Source of the DNA: a bacterium
Lineage (GTDB): Bacteria > Babelota > Babeliae > Babelales > RVW-14
NCBI GenBank assembly: GCA_023249935.1
Contig: JAHFBQ010000005.1
Span: 10,649 to 36,668, forward strand
Reading direction: 5' to 3'
DNA length: 26,020 nucleotides
The notes under the pieces are model-generated. The model saw only the letters and a program-made list of their open reading frames with translations. It had not been told where the DNA came from and made no database searches. Of the stretch, positions 15,321 to 22,425 are shown in pieces (the first letter of the stretch is position 1; each line of letters opens with the position of its first letter). The position numbers were made by a program, and so were the translations under genes.

Positions 15321-15953
15321 ATGAAAATAGGCGCTGCTACGCCCATAAAAAAAGGGCGATTGGAAGTTGTTTGTGGGTCTATGTTTTCTGGTAAGACCGA
15401 AGAACTAATGCGTAAGATCAAGCGGTCTGAATATGCGCGTCAGCGGGTTCTTGTGCTTAAGCCACAAATCGATAATCGTAAAAGTGTTACCTGTATTGTC
15501 TCGCATGATGGTAGATCTAGAACTGCACATGCACTTGATAGCTCTGACGTTGCCATACAATCGGTGATTGAATTTGCGCAAGCATTTGATGTCATTGGGA
15601 TTGATGAGGTTCAATTCTTTCCAGATGAGATTGTACGTGTTATTGGCAAGCTGATAGAAATGGGCAAACATGTTGTTGCGGCAGGGCTTGACTTAGATTT
15701 TCGTGGTGAACCATTTGGCATAATGCCATATCTTTTGGCAATCGCCGATGATGTTCTCAAGCTCAAAGCAATCTGTGTGGTATGTGCAAAAGATGCTCAC
15801 CAGACGCAACGACTGGTGAATGGTCAGCCTGCGCGTTACAGTGATCCGATTATTTTGGTAGGAGCAGAAGATTTTTATGAGGCTCGCTGCCGTAATTGTT
15901 TTGTAATTGATCGGACACCAAGTGTCTTGCCTGTCACTCAAGGGCTGGTATAA
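15321..15953 (+). CDS. tdk: Thymidine kinase (type II)
   Basis: Phosphorylates thymidine to dTMP for nucleotide salvage in the cytoplasm. From ATG 15321 (AAGGTAG 7 nt upstream) it has 210 residues. The P-loop GSMFSGKTEELMRKIKR lies at about 19-35, the Walker B region GIDEVQFF follows (Glu is the expected base), then AAGLDLDFRGEPFG. The zinc-binding CVVC and CRNC pairs flank the lasso segment with RYSDPIILVGAEDFYEARC. The frame is open back to 15282, but that part lies in the terminator hairpin. It is followed by radA after 5 bases, so the two are translated together. Confidence 0.96.
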   Translation: MKIGAATPIKKGRLEVVCGSMFSGKTEELMRKIKRSEYARQRVLVLKPQIDNRKSVTCIVSHDGRSRTAHALDSSDVAIQSVIEFAQAFDVIGIDEVQFFPDEIVRVIGKLIEMGKHVVAAGLDLDFRGEPFGIMPYLLAIADDVLKLKAICVVCAKDAHQTQRLVNGQPARYSDPIILVGAEDFYEARCRNCFVIDRTPSVLPVTQGLV

Positions 15954-15958
15954 AGCAC

Positions 15959-17329
15959 TTGGCAAAGACGCAATATAAATGCACCAATTGTCAGTACATC
16001 TCGATTAAATGGGCTGGATGCTGTTCTGGTTGCGGGGAATGGAATAGTCTTATTGAAGGTGCAGTAGCTCTGTCGAAACAGCGTTCGTCGCTTCGGACTC
16101 AAACCGTTGCGTCGCTCTCGTTGGGAGCTGAGCTGATTTCACTTGCCAATATTCCATCGGGGACAGCCAAGCGATTTTTTTCCGACATCAGAGAATGGGA
16201 TCGGGTGCTTGGTGGCGGAATCCTGGCCGGTTCATTTATTATTTTGACTGGTGATCCAGGTATTGGTAAGTCAACCTTGTTGCTACAGGTTGCAGATCGT
16301 TTGGCTAAAGATCAGCGTGTGTTTTACTTCTCGTCAGAAGAGTCGTTACAACAACTCAAAGCACGAGCGCAGCGGTTGAATGTACATGCAGAGAATCTTC
16401 TGTTCTCAGATCAGGCAAACCTTGAGCGCATTATTGCTGCAGCGGTTGAACATAAGCCCGATGTATTGGTACTTGATTCAATTCAAAATTGTTATCTCTC
16501 AGACAATTCAGAAGCAATTCCTGGTACCGTTGCACAGCTGCGGGAAGCTGGATTTGCGCTTATGAAATTAGCCAAAGAAAATAACATTGCCGTTTTAGTA
16601 AGCGGGCATATCACCAAAGATGGCAACATGGCGGGGCCTAAAGTTTTAGAGCATTTGGTTGACGCTGTGTTTTATTTGCAGGCTGAAGATCGCTTTCAAA
16701 CACGCATTTTACGTTCAGTAAAAAATCGCTTTGGTGAAGTGAACGAAGTTGGTTTCTTTCAGATGGAGCCGGAAGGGCTCGTTGAAATGAGCAACATCAA
16801 CGAAATGCTGCTTTCTGAAGCCTCATCATCACCGGGGTCGGTACTTGTATGTAGTGTTGAAGGTTCGCGGCCGCTGCTGCTTGAATTACAGGCGCTCTGT
16901 GTTACTACTAAATTTGGTGTAGCGCAGCGTGTGGTGACAGGTCTGGAGCCAAAACGTGTTGTACTTATTGCTGCAATTTTAGAAAAATATTTGCATGTAA
17001 AGCTCAGTTCGCAGGATATCTTTTTCAAGGTAAGTGGGGGTTTTAAAATGAAAGAAAGCGCTGCTGCCGATCTTGGCATAGCGCTTGCTTTGCTTTCAAG
17101 TTACTTTCAAAAACCTTTGCCACAAAAATCTGTTGCTATTGCTGAGATGAGTTTAACTGGCCAAGTTAAGCCAACAAACCAAATCAACCTCATCATCAAA
17201 GAAGTTGAGAAATTTAGGCTTGAGAATATTTTTGTTGCCAAACGCCAGCAGGTCAAAACGACCTGCCAGCTCGTTGGTTTTGATTCTGTATATCAATTGT
17301 TAAAATTATTTCCTGAAGAAGGGGTTTGA
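15959..17329 (+). CDS. radA: DNA repair protein RadA
   Basis: RecA-like branch-migration ATPase (Sms) for recombination repair. 456 residues, normal length. Zinc finger with Cys8, Cys11, Cys22, Cys25 (CTNC...CSGC), Walker A GDPGIGKST at 98-106, Walker B VLVLDS near 169, the diagnostic KNRFG at 255-259 and a Lon-like C-terminal domain (FKVSGGFKMKESAADLGIALAL region). The start codon is TTG; MAKTQYKCTNC is the standard N terminus, so the start is secure. Only five bases separate it from tdk. Its 3' end overlaps the 3' end of putP, on the other strand, by 37 bases. Confidence 0.97.
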   Translation: MAKTQYKCTNCQYISIKWAGCCSGCGEWNSLIEGAVALSKQRSSLRTQTVASLSLGAELISLANIPSGTAKRFFSDIREWDRVLGGGILAGSFIILTGDPGIGKSTLLLQVADRLAKDQRVFYFSSEESLQQLKARAQRLNVHAENLLFSDQANLERIIAAAVEHKPDVLVLDSIQNCYLSDNSEAIPGTVAQLREAGFALMKLAKENNIAVLVSGHITKDGNMAGPKVLEHLVDAVFYLQAEDRFQTRILRSVKNRFGEVNEVGFFQMEPEGLVEMSNINEMLLSEASSSPGSVLVCSVEGSRPLLLELQALCVTTKFGVAQRVVTGLEPKRVVLIAAILEKYLHVKLSSQDIFFKVSGGFKMKESAAADLGIALALLSSYFQKPLPQKSVAIAEMSLTGQVKPTNQINLIIKEVEKFRLENIFVAKRQQVKTTCQLVGFDSVYQLLKLFPEEGV

Positions 17330-18738
17330 TTGCACTTTGGTGTAAGCAACAATGCTGCAAAACCACCAACAAATCCTGGAATCATTGCCGGAATTTGTGA
17401 GCCAAGTAGTGGCCACAAGGCTGCGGCGCAGCCGCCGGCTAAGATGCAATAAAATGCCCCTTGGGTAGTTGTTCTCATGCCGCAGACGGATGCCAGCATC
17501 AGCGGGCCAAATGTGCAGCCTAGGCCAGTCCATGCATATTTTACAAACCCAAAAATACCGATGTTGGGATTGAAATAGGCGATGAGGAGTGAAAGTCCAC
17601 AGATACCCACAATGCTCAGGCGGGAGATATGCATAATAACTCTATCGCTTAGGTTGTGAAAAAACGGTCCAAAAAGATCTTCTGATAAAACCGAAGCAGA
17701 GACAAGTACCTGTGCGCCCATGACATTGATTGATGTTGCCAGGATTGCGCAGAGTACAAAGCCTGCGAGCATGGTTGGGAGAAGTTGTTGTACAAGGTTG
17801 ATGAAAATAAAGTCATTGTTGGCCATTCCTTGTGGAAAATAAAGCATGCCTACAAAGCCAACGAGGATGGCGGCGCTTAACGTGATCATTTGCCACGAAA
17901 GTCCAATCCACTGAGCTTTTTTTATCGTAGTAACATCGCGGATTCCCATGAATTTGGTGATGATGTGTGGTTGGCCAAAATAACCAAGTCCCCAGATGAC
18001 TTCGTTAAGGACAATCAAAAGATCATGGTTATTAAATCCAGGAAAAAAATTAAGAGAACGATTGTTTTCTGCTGCAAAATTTGTGATTGCTGACCAAATA
18101 CCAGCTGGAGCTGCTTGAGTTGGAAGGGCATAGAGGGCGTAGCAAGGTACAAAAATGATTGCTACGAGTAAGAACAATCCCTGAAAAAAATCGATCCATG
18201 AGATAGAAAAAAAACCGCCTAACAAAACATAAAACACTACAAGTACACCGATGCAAATACCCAGTGCATAGGATAGGCCAAAGGTTGACTCAAAAAGTCT
18301 TCCCATAGTGATCAGATTTGCTGAAATGTAGATGGTGAAAAAATAGAGGCAAAACAAAGCGCTTGTAACTCGTAACTTACCCTTAACATCGTTAAAGTGT
18401 TTTTCAAAAAAAGTAGAAAGTGTTAATGCATTGTATTGCTCGGTAAGAACACGAATGCGTGGAGCAATGATTTTCCAGTTCAGGTACATGAAGAAGGTGA
18501 GACTTACAGCCGTCCAGATTTGTAATGTTCCGGTGGCATAAATTACCGCAGGAAATCCCATAAAAAGCCAACCACTCATATCACTTGCGTGAGCTGCAAT
18601 TGCGGTTACCCATGGGCCAAGTGAGCGGCCACCTAGGGTAAAATCAGCAGAGTTTTTGCTTCGTTGGTAGGCGATAAAACCAATAACGAGAAGGATGGAA
18701 AGATAGATAGCAAAAGCTATCAGAGTTAATACATTCAT
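17293..18738 (-). CDS. putP: Sodium/proline symporter, PutP-like
   Basis: Inner-membrane transporter of the sodium:solute symporter family. 481 residues with about 12-13 hydrophobic segments. Similarity to E. coli PutP is clear along the first half: TLGGRSLGPWVTAIAAHASDMSGWL (with the Asp that binds sodium, here Asp53), NWKIIAPRIRVLTEQYNALTL, FFTIYISANL...RLFESTFGLSYA and the LLGGFFSISWIDFFQG segment. Substrate is probably proline, but related members carry other solutes. AGGA lies 6 nt before ATG. It is 30 bases downstream of glmS on the same strand and likely co-transcribed. Amino-acid import fits a host-dependent life (inference). Confidence 0.9.
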   Translation of the reverse strand: MNVLTLIAFAIYLSILLVIGFIAYQRSKNSADFTLGGRSLGPWVTAIAAHASDMSGWLFMGFPAVIYATGTLQIWTAVSLTFFMYLNWKIIAPRIRVLTEQYNALTLSTFFEKHFNDVKGKLRVTSALFCLYFFTIYISANLITMGRLFESTFGLSYALGICIGVLVVFYVLLGGFFSISWIDFFQGLFLLVAIIFVPCYALYALPTQAAPAGIWSAITNFAAENNRSLNFFPGFNNHDLLIVLNEVIWGLGYFGQPHIITKFMGIRDVTTIKKAQWIGLSWQMITLSAAILVGFVGMLYFPQGMANNDFIFINLVQQLLPTMLAGFVLCAILATSINVMGAQVLVSASVLSEDLFGPFFHNLSDRVIMHISRLSIVGICGLSLLIAYFNPNIGIFGFVKYAWTGLGCTFGPLMLASVCGMRTTTQGAFYCILAGGCAAALWPLLGSQIPAMIPGFVGGFAALLLTPKCNQTPSSGNNFNN

Positions 18739-18768
18739 AGCAGTTCCTAACGCACCATATCAAAAATA

Positions 18769-20685
18769 TTATTCAACCGTAACAGATTTTGCAAGATTTC
18801 TCGGTCGGTCAATGGGTCGATCAAGAACGCGTGTAATGTGGTATACAAAAAATTGCATAAGTCCAGTCATTGCCATAGGGGCAAGGAGTGGCTTCACGCG
18901 TGGGATGATGAAAAGTGTATCGGCAAGATCAATGAGTTCATGTTGGCCTTCAAATGCAAAGATGATCAAATGTCCCTTGCGAGCCTTAACTTCTTGAGCG
19001 TTAGCGATAATTTTCCAGTATAGCACGTCGTCTAGGATTGAGAATAGTACAACTGGTGTTTTATCGTCAATCAATGCGATTGGCCCATGTTTAAGTTCAC
19101 CCGCTGGATAACACTGAGAGAAAATATAAGAAATTTCTTTAAGCTTAAGAGAAGCCTCGAGTGCAAATGGATAATTGATATGACGTCCCAAAAAGATGAA
19201 TCGTTCGTACTGGGCGTATTTTGGAGCTAATTCATTAATGATTTTTATTTTATAATTCTCGATTACCGTTTCGAGAATTTCTGCTGCAACGAAAAGATCT
19301 TCTTCAGCTTCATGCATATCATTCCAGCTAATCGTGTTTCGCTCTAAGGCGATGCGGTGTGCAAGCCAGTAAAGCGTTGCCATTTGCGTAGAGAAAGCTT
19401 TTGTTGATGCAACTGAAATCTCTGGACCAGCCTGCATTGGTAAGAAGCCGCCAGCTTCTCGAACCATTGTACTTGATGCAACATTGGTGATCGCAACCGT
19501 TGGCAGTTCAAATGAATTTACAAGGCGCAATGCTTCAAGCGTATCTGCTGTTTCACCTGATTGAGAGATGAAAATGTAAGCGGTATCATCTTTAGGAAAA
19601 AATGGCATGTAGCGAAATTCTGATGCTAAAGAAACTTGGCAAGGAATCTTTGCTACCATCTCAAAGAAGAATTGAGCAATGCGAGCTGCGTGCCAAGAAG
19701 TGCCAGCAGCGAGGAGAACGACGTTTTTGAGGCGTTTTACTTGGTCCTTAGAAAGACCAAGGTGACGCCAGATCTGGTCGCTGTATTCGTCATTAACTTC
19801 GGAATGCTTAAATGAATCTACGAGAGAATCAGTGTATTGGCCATTTTTGCTGCCTATCAAGCGGCAAAAATAGATAGTTCTCGTTATTGCGCGCTTTTGC
19901 TCATAAATTTCTTTAAGCATATAATGTTCAAAGCCACCCTTATCAATCTCGATGTATTTTTTATCGATGGGCTCAAACATTGGAATGAGTGGTTTACCTT
20001 CAAAATCGAAAAGCTTAACCGAATTTTTGCTGAGGATTGCAAAACTATCATCTGGCATAAAACATGCTGATGAGGCTTTGTCAGAGAAAGCTGAAAGATC
20101 AGAAGCAACGTAGACGCTTGAATCATGCTGAGCAAGAACGAGTGGAGATCTGTGACGTAATGCTACGAGATTGGTTGGTTCTTTTTCGAGCATTAATACG
20201 AGTGCATAGGCGCCGTGAAGCTTTTTAACTAACGCTGTGCACATACCATCGAGTGATCCGGTTGAATCATAAAGATCGCTGGCGATGTGTGCGATGACTT
20301 CTGTATCGGTTGCAGAGTAAAAATGATGATTTTTTTCTAAAAGCTCTTTACGAAGTGCTTCATAATTTTCAATGACGCCATTATGGACAACGGCAACCGT
20401 GTTATCGCAGTTAAAATGTGGATGAGCGTTTTTTTGATCTACAATGCCATGGGTTGCCCATCGGGTATGTCCCATGCCAATATGGCCATCAAAGCGGGCT
20501 GTTTCACCTAATTTTTTAACTAGAGAAACGCCTCCAGCTTCTTTTTGAAAGACAAAATGATTGTGTTTTGGATCGATGCAAACAATGCCTGCTGAGTCGT
20601 AACCACGGTATTCAAGCCGTGCTAAACCATCAAGAATAAACTGCTTACATATACCATCACCAACGTAACCAACTATTCCACACAT
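18769..20685 (-). CDS. glmS: Glucosamine-6-phosphate synthase (glutamine-dependent)
   Basis: Makes glucosamine-6-phosphate from fructose-6-phosphate and glutamine, the entry to UDP-GlcNAc, which MurA and LPS synthesis use. Start at 20685 because the mature enzyme needs MCGIVGYVGD, with Cys as N-terminal nucleophile; a frame reaching 20736 is not used. N-terminal glutaminase: YRGYDSAGI, GHTRWATHG, HNGVIENYE, TDTEV. Then two SIS domains (AAGTSWHAARIA, SQSGETADTLEAL; FLGRHINYPFALEASLKLKE) and the ending RPRNLAKSVTVE. Length 638 is about 30 above the usual 609, with the extra residues in the linker before the first SIS domain. No glmS ribozyme is seen in the short upstream region. Confidence 0.97.
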   Translation of the reverse strand: MCGIVGYVGDGICKQFILDGLARLEYRGYDSAGIVCIDPKHNHFVFQKEAGGVSLVKKLGETARFDGHIGMGHTRWATHGIVDQKNAHPHFNCDNTVAVVHNGVIENYEALRKELLEKNHHFYSATDTEVIAHIASDLYDSTGSLDGMCTALVKKLHGAYALVLMLEKEPTNLVALRHRSPLVLAQHDSSVYVASDLSAFSDKASSACFMPDDSFAILSKNSVKLFDFEGKPLIPMFEPIDKKYIEIDKGGFEHYMLKEIYEQKRAITRTIYFCRLIGSKNGQYTDSLVDSFKHSEVNDEYSDQIWRHLGLSKDQVKRLKNVVLLAAGTSWHAARIAQFFFEMVAKIPCQVSLASEFRYMPFFPKDDTAYIFISQSGETADTLEALRLVNSFELPTVAITNVASSTMVREAGGFLPMQAGPEISVASTKAFSTQMATLYWLAHRIALERNTISWNDMHEAEEDLFVAAEILETVIENYKIKIINELAPKYAQYERFIFLGRHINYPFALEASLKLKEISYIFSQCYPAGELKHGPIALIDDKTPVVLFSILDDVLYWKIIANAQEVKARKGHLIIFAFEGQHELIDLADTLFIIPRVKPLLAPMAMTGLMQFFVYHITRVLDRPIDRPRNLAKSVTVE

Positions 20686-20706
20686 TGCTTTCTCTCGAAT
20701 GATAGG

Positions 20707-20744
20707 TACAAAAAATGGCCTGTAAGTACAGGCCATTTTTTGTA
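20707..20744 (-). terminator. Intrinsic terminator after rpsI
   Basis: Perfect 18-bp inverted repeat (20707-20724 and 20727-20744). In the minus direction a GGCCTGTA stem is followed by ATTTTTTGTA, a classic terminator. It is symmetrical, so it may also work in the other direction. It sits 22 bases upstream of the glmS start, so either glmS has its own promoter or receives read-through. Confidence 0.9.
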
Positions 20745-20765
20745 TCGAAATTGTTCTCGTAACGA

Positions 20766-21179
20766 CTAGCGCTTAACGAATTGGAACTTTCTACGAGCAC
20801 CAAGTTGTCCGTATTTTTTACGTTCTTTCTTGCGTGCATCGACAGTCATAAGATCATTTTGACGGAAGATTTTGCGTAATGATTCATCGTTATCAACTAG
20901 AGCGCGAGTGATTGCAAGTCTGATTGCTCCAGATTGGCCAGTACGGCCGCCGCCAGAAACATTAACTTGGATATCAAATTTTTTATCAAGACCTGTGAGC
21001 TTGAGGGGGGTTACAACAGCATCACGAGCGATATCCGTGTCAAAATAATCAACGTGTTTTTTACCATTGACTTGGATATTGCCTGATCCTTGTCTGACCC
21101 AGACGCGAGCGACAGATGATTTGCGACGGCCAACACCATGAAACTGGGATGAGGCTTGCGCTTTTTGCATGTTTTTCAT
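20766..21179 (-). CDS. rpsI: 30S ribosomal protein S9
   Basis: Small-subunit protein whose C-terminal tail reaches the P-site tRNA. 137 residues. FHGVGRRKSSVARV, the VSGGGRTGQSGAIRLAITRAL block and the C terminus KKYGQLGARRKFQFVKR, ending in the invariant basic tail, are diagnostic. Start could be 21179 or the ATG at 21170; a weak AAGGG precedes both. In most bacteria rplM (L13) lies directly upstream; here tRNA-Thr(CGT) does, 132 bases away. Confidence 0.97.
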   Translation of the reverse strand: MKNMQKAQASSQFHGVGRRKSSVARVWVRQGSGNIQVNGKKHVDYFDTDIARDAVVTPLKLTGLDKKFDIQVNVSGGGRTGQSGAIRLAITRALVDNDESLRKIFRQNDLMTVDARKKERKKYGQLGARRKFQFVKR

Positions 21180-21260
21180 AAACCCTTAGCCTTATTCGAG
21201 ACCTTTGTACAACAACACTGAGTAGTATAATGAATAATTTCACTCAAAACACCACAGAGA

Positions 21261-21289
21261 ACAATAAACAAATTCAGCCAATTTGTCAA
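21261..21289 (-). promoter_or_regulatory. Candidate promoter for rpsI
   Basis: Reading the minus strand: perfect TTGACA (21284-21289), 17-base spacer, TATTGT (21261-21266, 4 of 6). It sits between tRNA-Thr(CGT) and rpsI, giving a leader of about 75 bases. Prediction by eye. Confidence 0.55.
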
Positions 21290-21311
21290 AAAAAATTAGT
21301 GACTGACAAAC

Positions 21312-21386
21312 TGGAGCCGATGATCGGATTTGAACCGATGGCCTACTGATTACGAATCAGTTGCTCTACCACTGAGCTACATCGGC
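21312..21386 (-). tRNA. tRNA-Thr (anticodon CGT)
   Basis: 75-base cloverleaf with encoded CCA. The anticodon stem ACTGA/TCAGT closes loop TTCGTAA, anticodon CGT. The acceptor stem GCCGATG/CATCGGC is perfect. With the GGT and TGT isoacceptors elsewhere in the window it completes reading of all four Thr codons. Confidence 0.96.
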
Positions 21387-21429
21387 ATGCCAACTAGTGT
21401 AAGAAAATCTATAAAACCTGCAAATATTT

Positions 21430-21774
21430 TTAGCCCTCGAATGCTTCTTGGCAAACAATGCAGCGTGCAGCATAGGGAAAACTTTCTAGTCGTATTTCTC
21501 CAATGGGCTCTTCGCAATCAATACAGACGCCGTATTCGCCTCGATTAAGGCGATTGAGAGCGTCTTCAATAAGCCTCAGTTCGCTAATTTCCGATTGCTG
21601 TAAGGAGTCTTGAAGTTTTTCCATGGTCAAAGAAAGTGCCTCGTCGCCACTATCTTGAACTTGACCATCTGAAACTTTTTCGGATGCGGATCTTGAAAGA
21701 TCCGAGGCCATCTCGGCTTGGCGCGCTAAGAGCTGATCCTTAATTTTATTAAGGAGCGATGATCTTTGCTTCAC
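21430..21774 (-). CDS. DksA/TraR-family zinc-finger protein
   Basis: 114 residues. N-terminal half is a likely helical coiled-coil rich in Gln/Ser/Leu; C-terminal LNRGEYGVCIDCEEPIGEIRL...CIVCQ is the four-cysteine zinc finger of the family (Cys84, Cys87, Cys105, Cys108). Family members such as DksA act in the secondary channel of RNA polymerase together with ppGpp. This one is shorter than E. coli DksA (151), and the coiled-coil tip acidic residues cannot be judged, so a DksA role is not certain. The GTG start overlaps the TGA stop of tadA (GTGA), with AAAGGA 5 nt upstream, so translation is coupled. Confidence 0.88.
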   Translation of the reverse strand: MKQRSSLLNKIKDQLLARQAEMASDLSRSASEKVSDGQVQDSGDEALSLTMEKLQDSLQQSEISELRLIEDALNRLNRGEYGVCIDCEEPIGEIRLESFPYAARCIVCQEAFEG

Positions 21775-22250
21775 TGTAGTCCTTTCTTCTTTTCGCGTCT
21801 GCGCTTAAAAAAAAGCTGCAATAACTCGGCGCATTCCTGTTGGCGTACGCCGGAAATCACATGCACTTTTTTCTCATAAAACGAAAAATCCAAGTCTGTT
21901 TTTTCAAGGCCTGTACCGAAGAGTGGTGATGCTGTGCCAAAGCATATTCCGTTAATTCTACTTAGCTGTATCAAGCCTAAGCACATCAAACAAGGCTCAA
22001 GGGTAACATATAACCAACAGCCGTTCAATCGCCAACTGTTTAATTTTTTGTTGGCGCGTGCGATTGCGCGTGCTTCAGCATGAGCTAGTTGTGAATTTTT
22101 CTCTTCAACTAGGTTGTGGCCAACAGCTATTAGGTTGCCGCAGTCATCGATAAGCGCTGCACCAATTGGTACTTCGCCACGGCTTAAACTTTTTTTTGCC
22201 TCGTGCAAGGCAAGTGCCATCCCATCTTCGTGGTTACGAATTGATTTCAT
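21771..22250 (-). CDS. tadA: tRNA-specific adenosine deaminase TadA
   Basis: Converts A34 to inosine in the anticodon of tRNA-Arg(ACG). 159 residues, normal. Catalytic zinc site HAE at 57-59 (Glu59 as proton shuttle) and PCLMC at 86-90. Helical ends AMALALHEAKKSLSRGEVPIGAAL are typical. TLEPCLMC rather than the common TLEPCxMCxGA shows only small variation. The C terminus is very basic (FFKRRREKKKG). Start ATG has no clear ribosome binding site close by. It is divergent from gyrB with a 175-base intergenic region. Confidence 0.94.
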   Translation of the reverse strand: MKSIRNHEDGMALALHEAKKSLSRGEVPIGAALIDDCGNLIAVGHNLVEEKNSQLAHAEARAIARANKKLNSWRLNGCWLYVTLEPCLMCLGLIQLSRINGICFGTASPLFGTGLEKTDLDFSFYEKKVHVISGVRQQECAELLQLFFKRRREKKKGLQ

Positions 22251-22262
22251 CAGAAGATCTTT

Positions 22263-22291
22263 TTGCCCCCAGTAAAAGCTTTTGGTATACT
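22263..22291 (+). promoter_or_regulatory. Candidate gyrB promoter P1 (extended -10)
   Basis: TTGCCC at 22263-22268, 17-base spacer, extended -10 TGGTATACT ending at 22291. The leader to gyrB would be about 130 bases. The boxes lie close to the divergent tadA start. Prediction by eye. Confidence 0.45.
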
Positions 22292-22305
22292 ACTTTTCTT
22301 AGTTT

Positions 22306-22336
22306 TTGAGTTTTATCTTCGGCCAAGCGCTATACT
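22306..22336 (+). promoter_or_regulatory. Candidate gyrB promoter P2
   Basis: A second TATACT at 22331-22336, with TTGAGT at 22306-22311 and a long 19-base spacer. The same -10 word as P1 within 50 bases suggests tandem promoters or a shared operator, but the -35 and spacing are weak. Confidence 0.3.
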
Positions 22337-22425
22337 ACTACACTTAAAAGATTTTTTTGAACAAATCCAAATAGTTTTTGGTGATAATGCTCATTTAATT
22401 ACCTTTATCAAAAGGCAGGATTACC

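Noticed and set aside
20686..20765. glmS ribozyme/riboswitch
   Set aside because: Upstream stretch is only a terminator hairpin; no ribozyme core is possible in the length.
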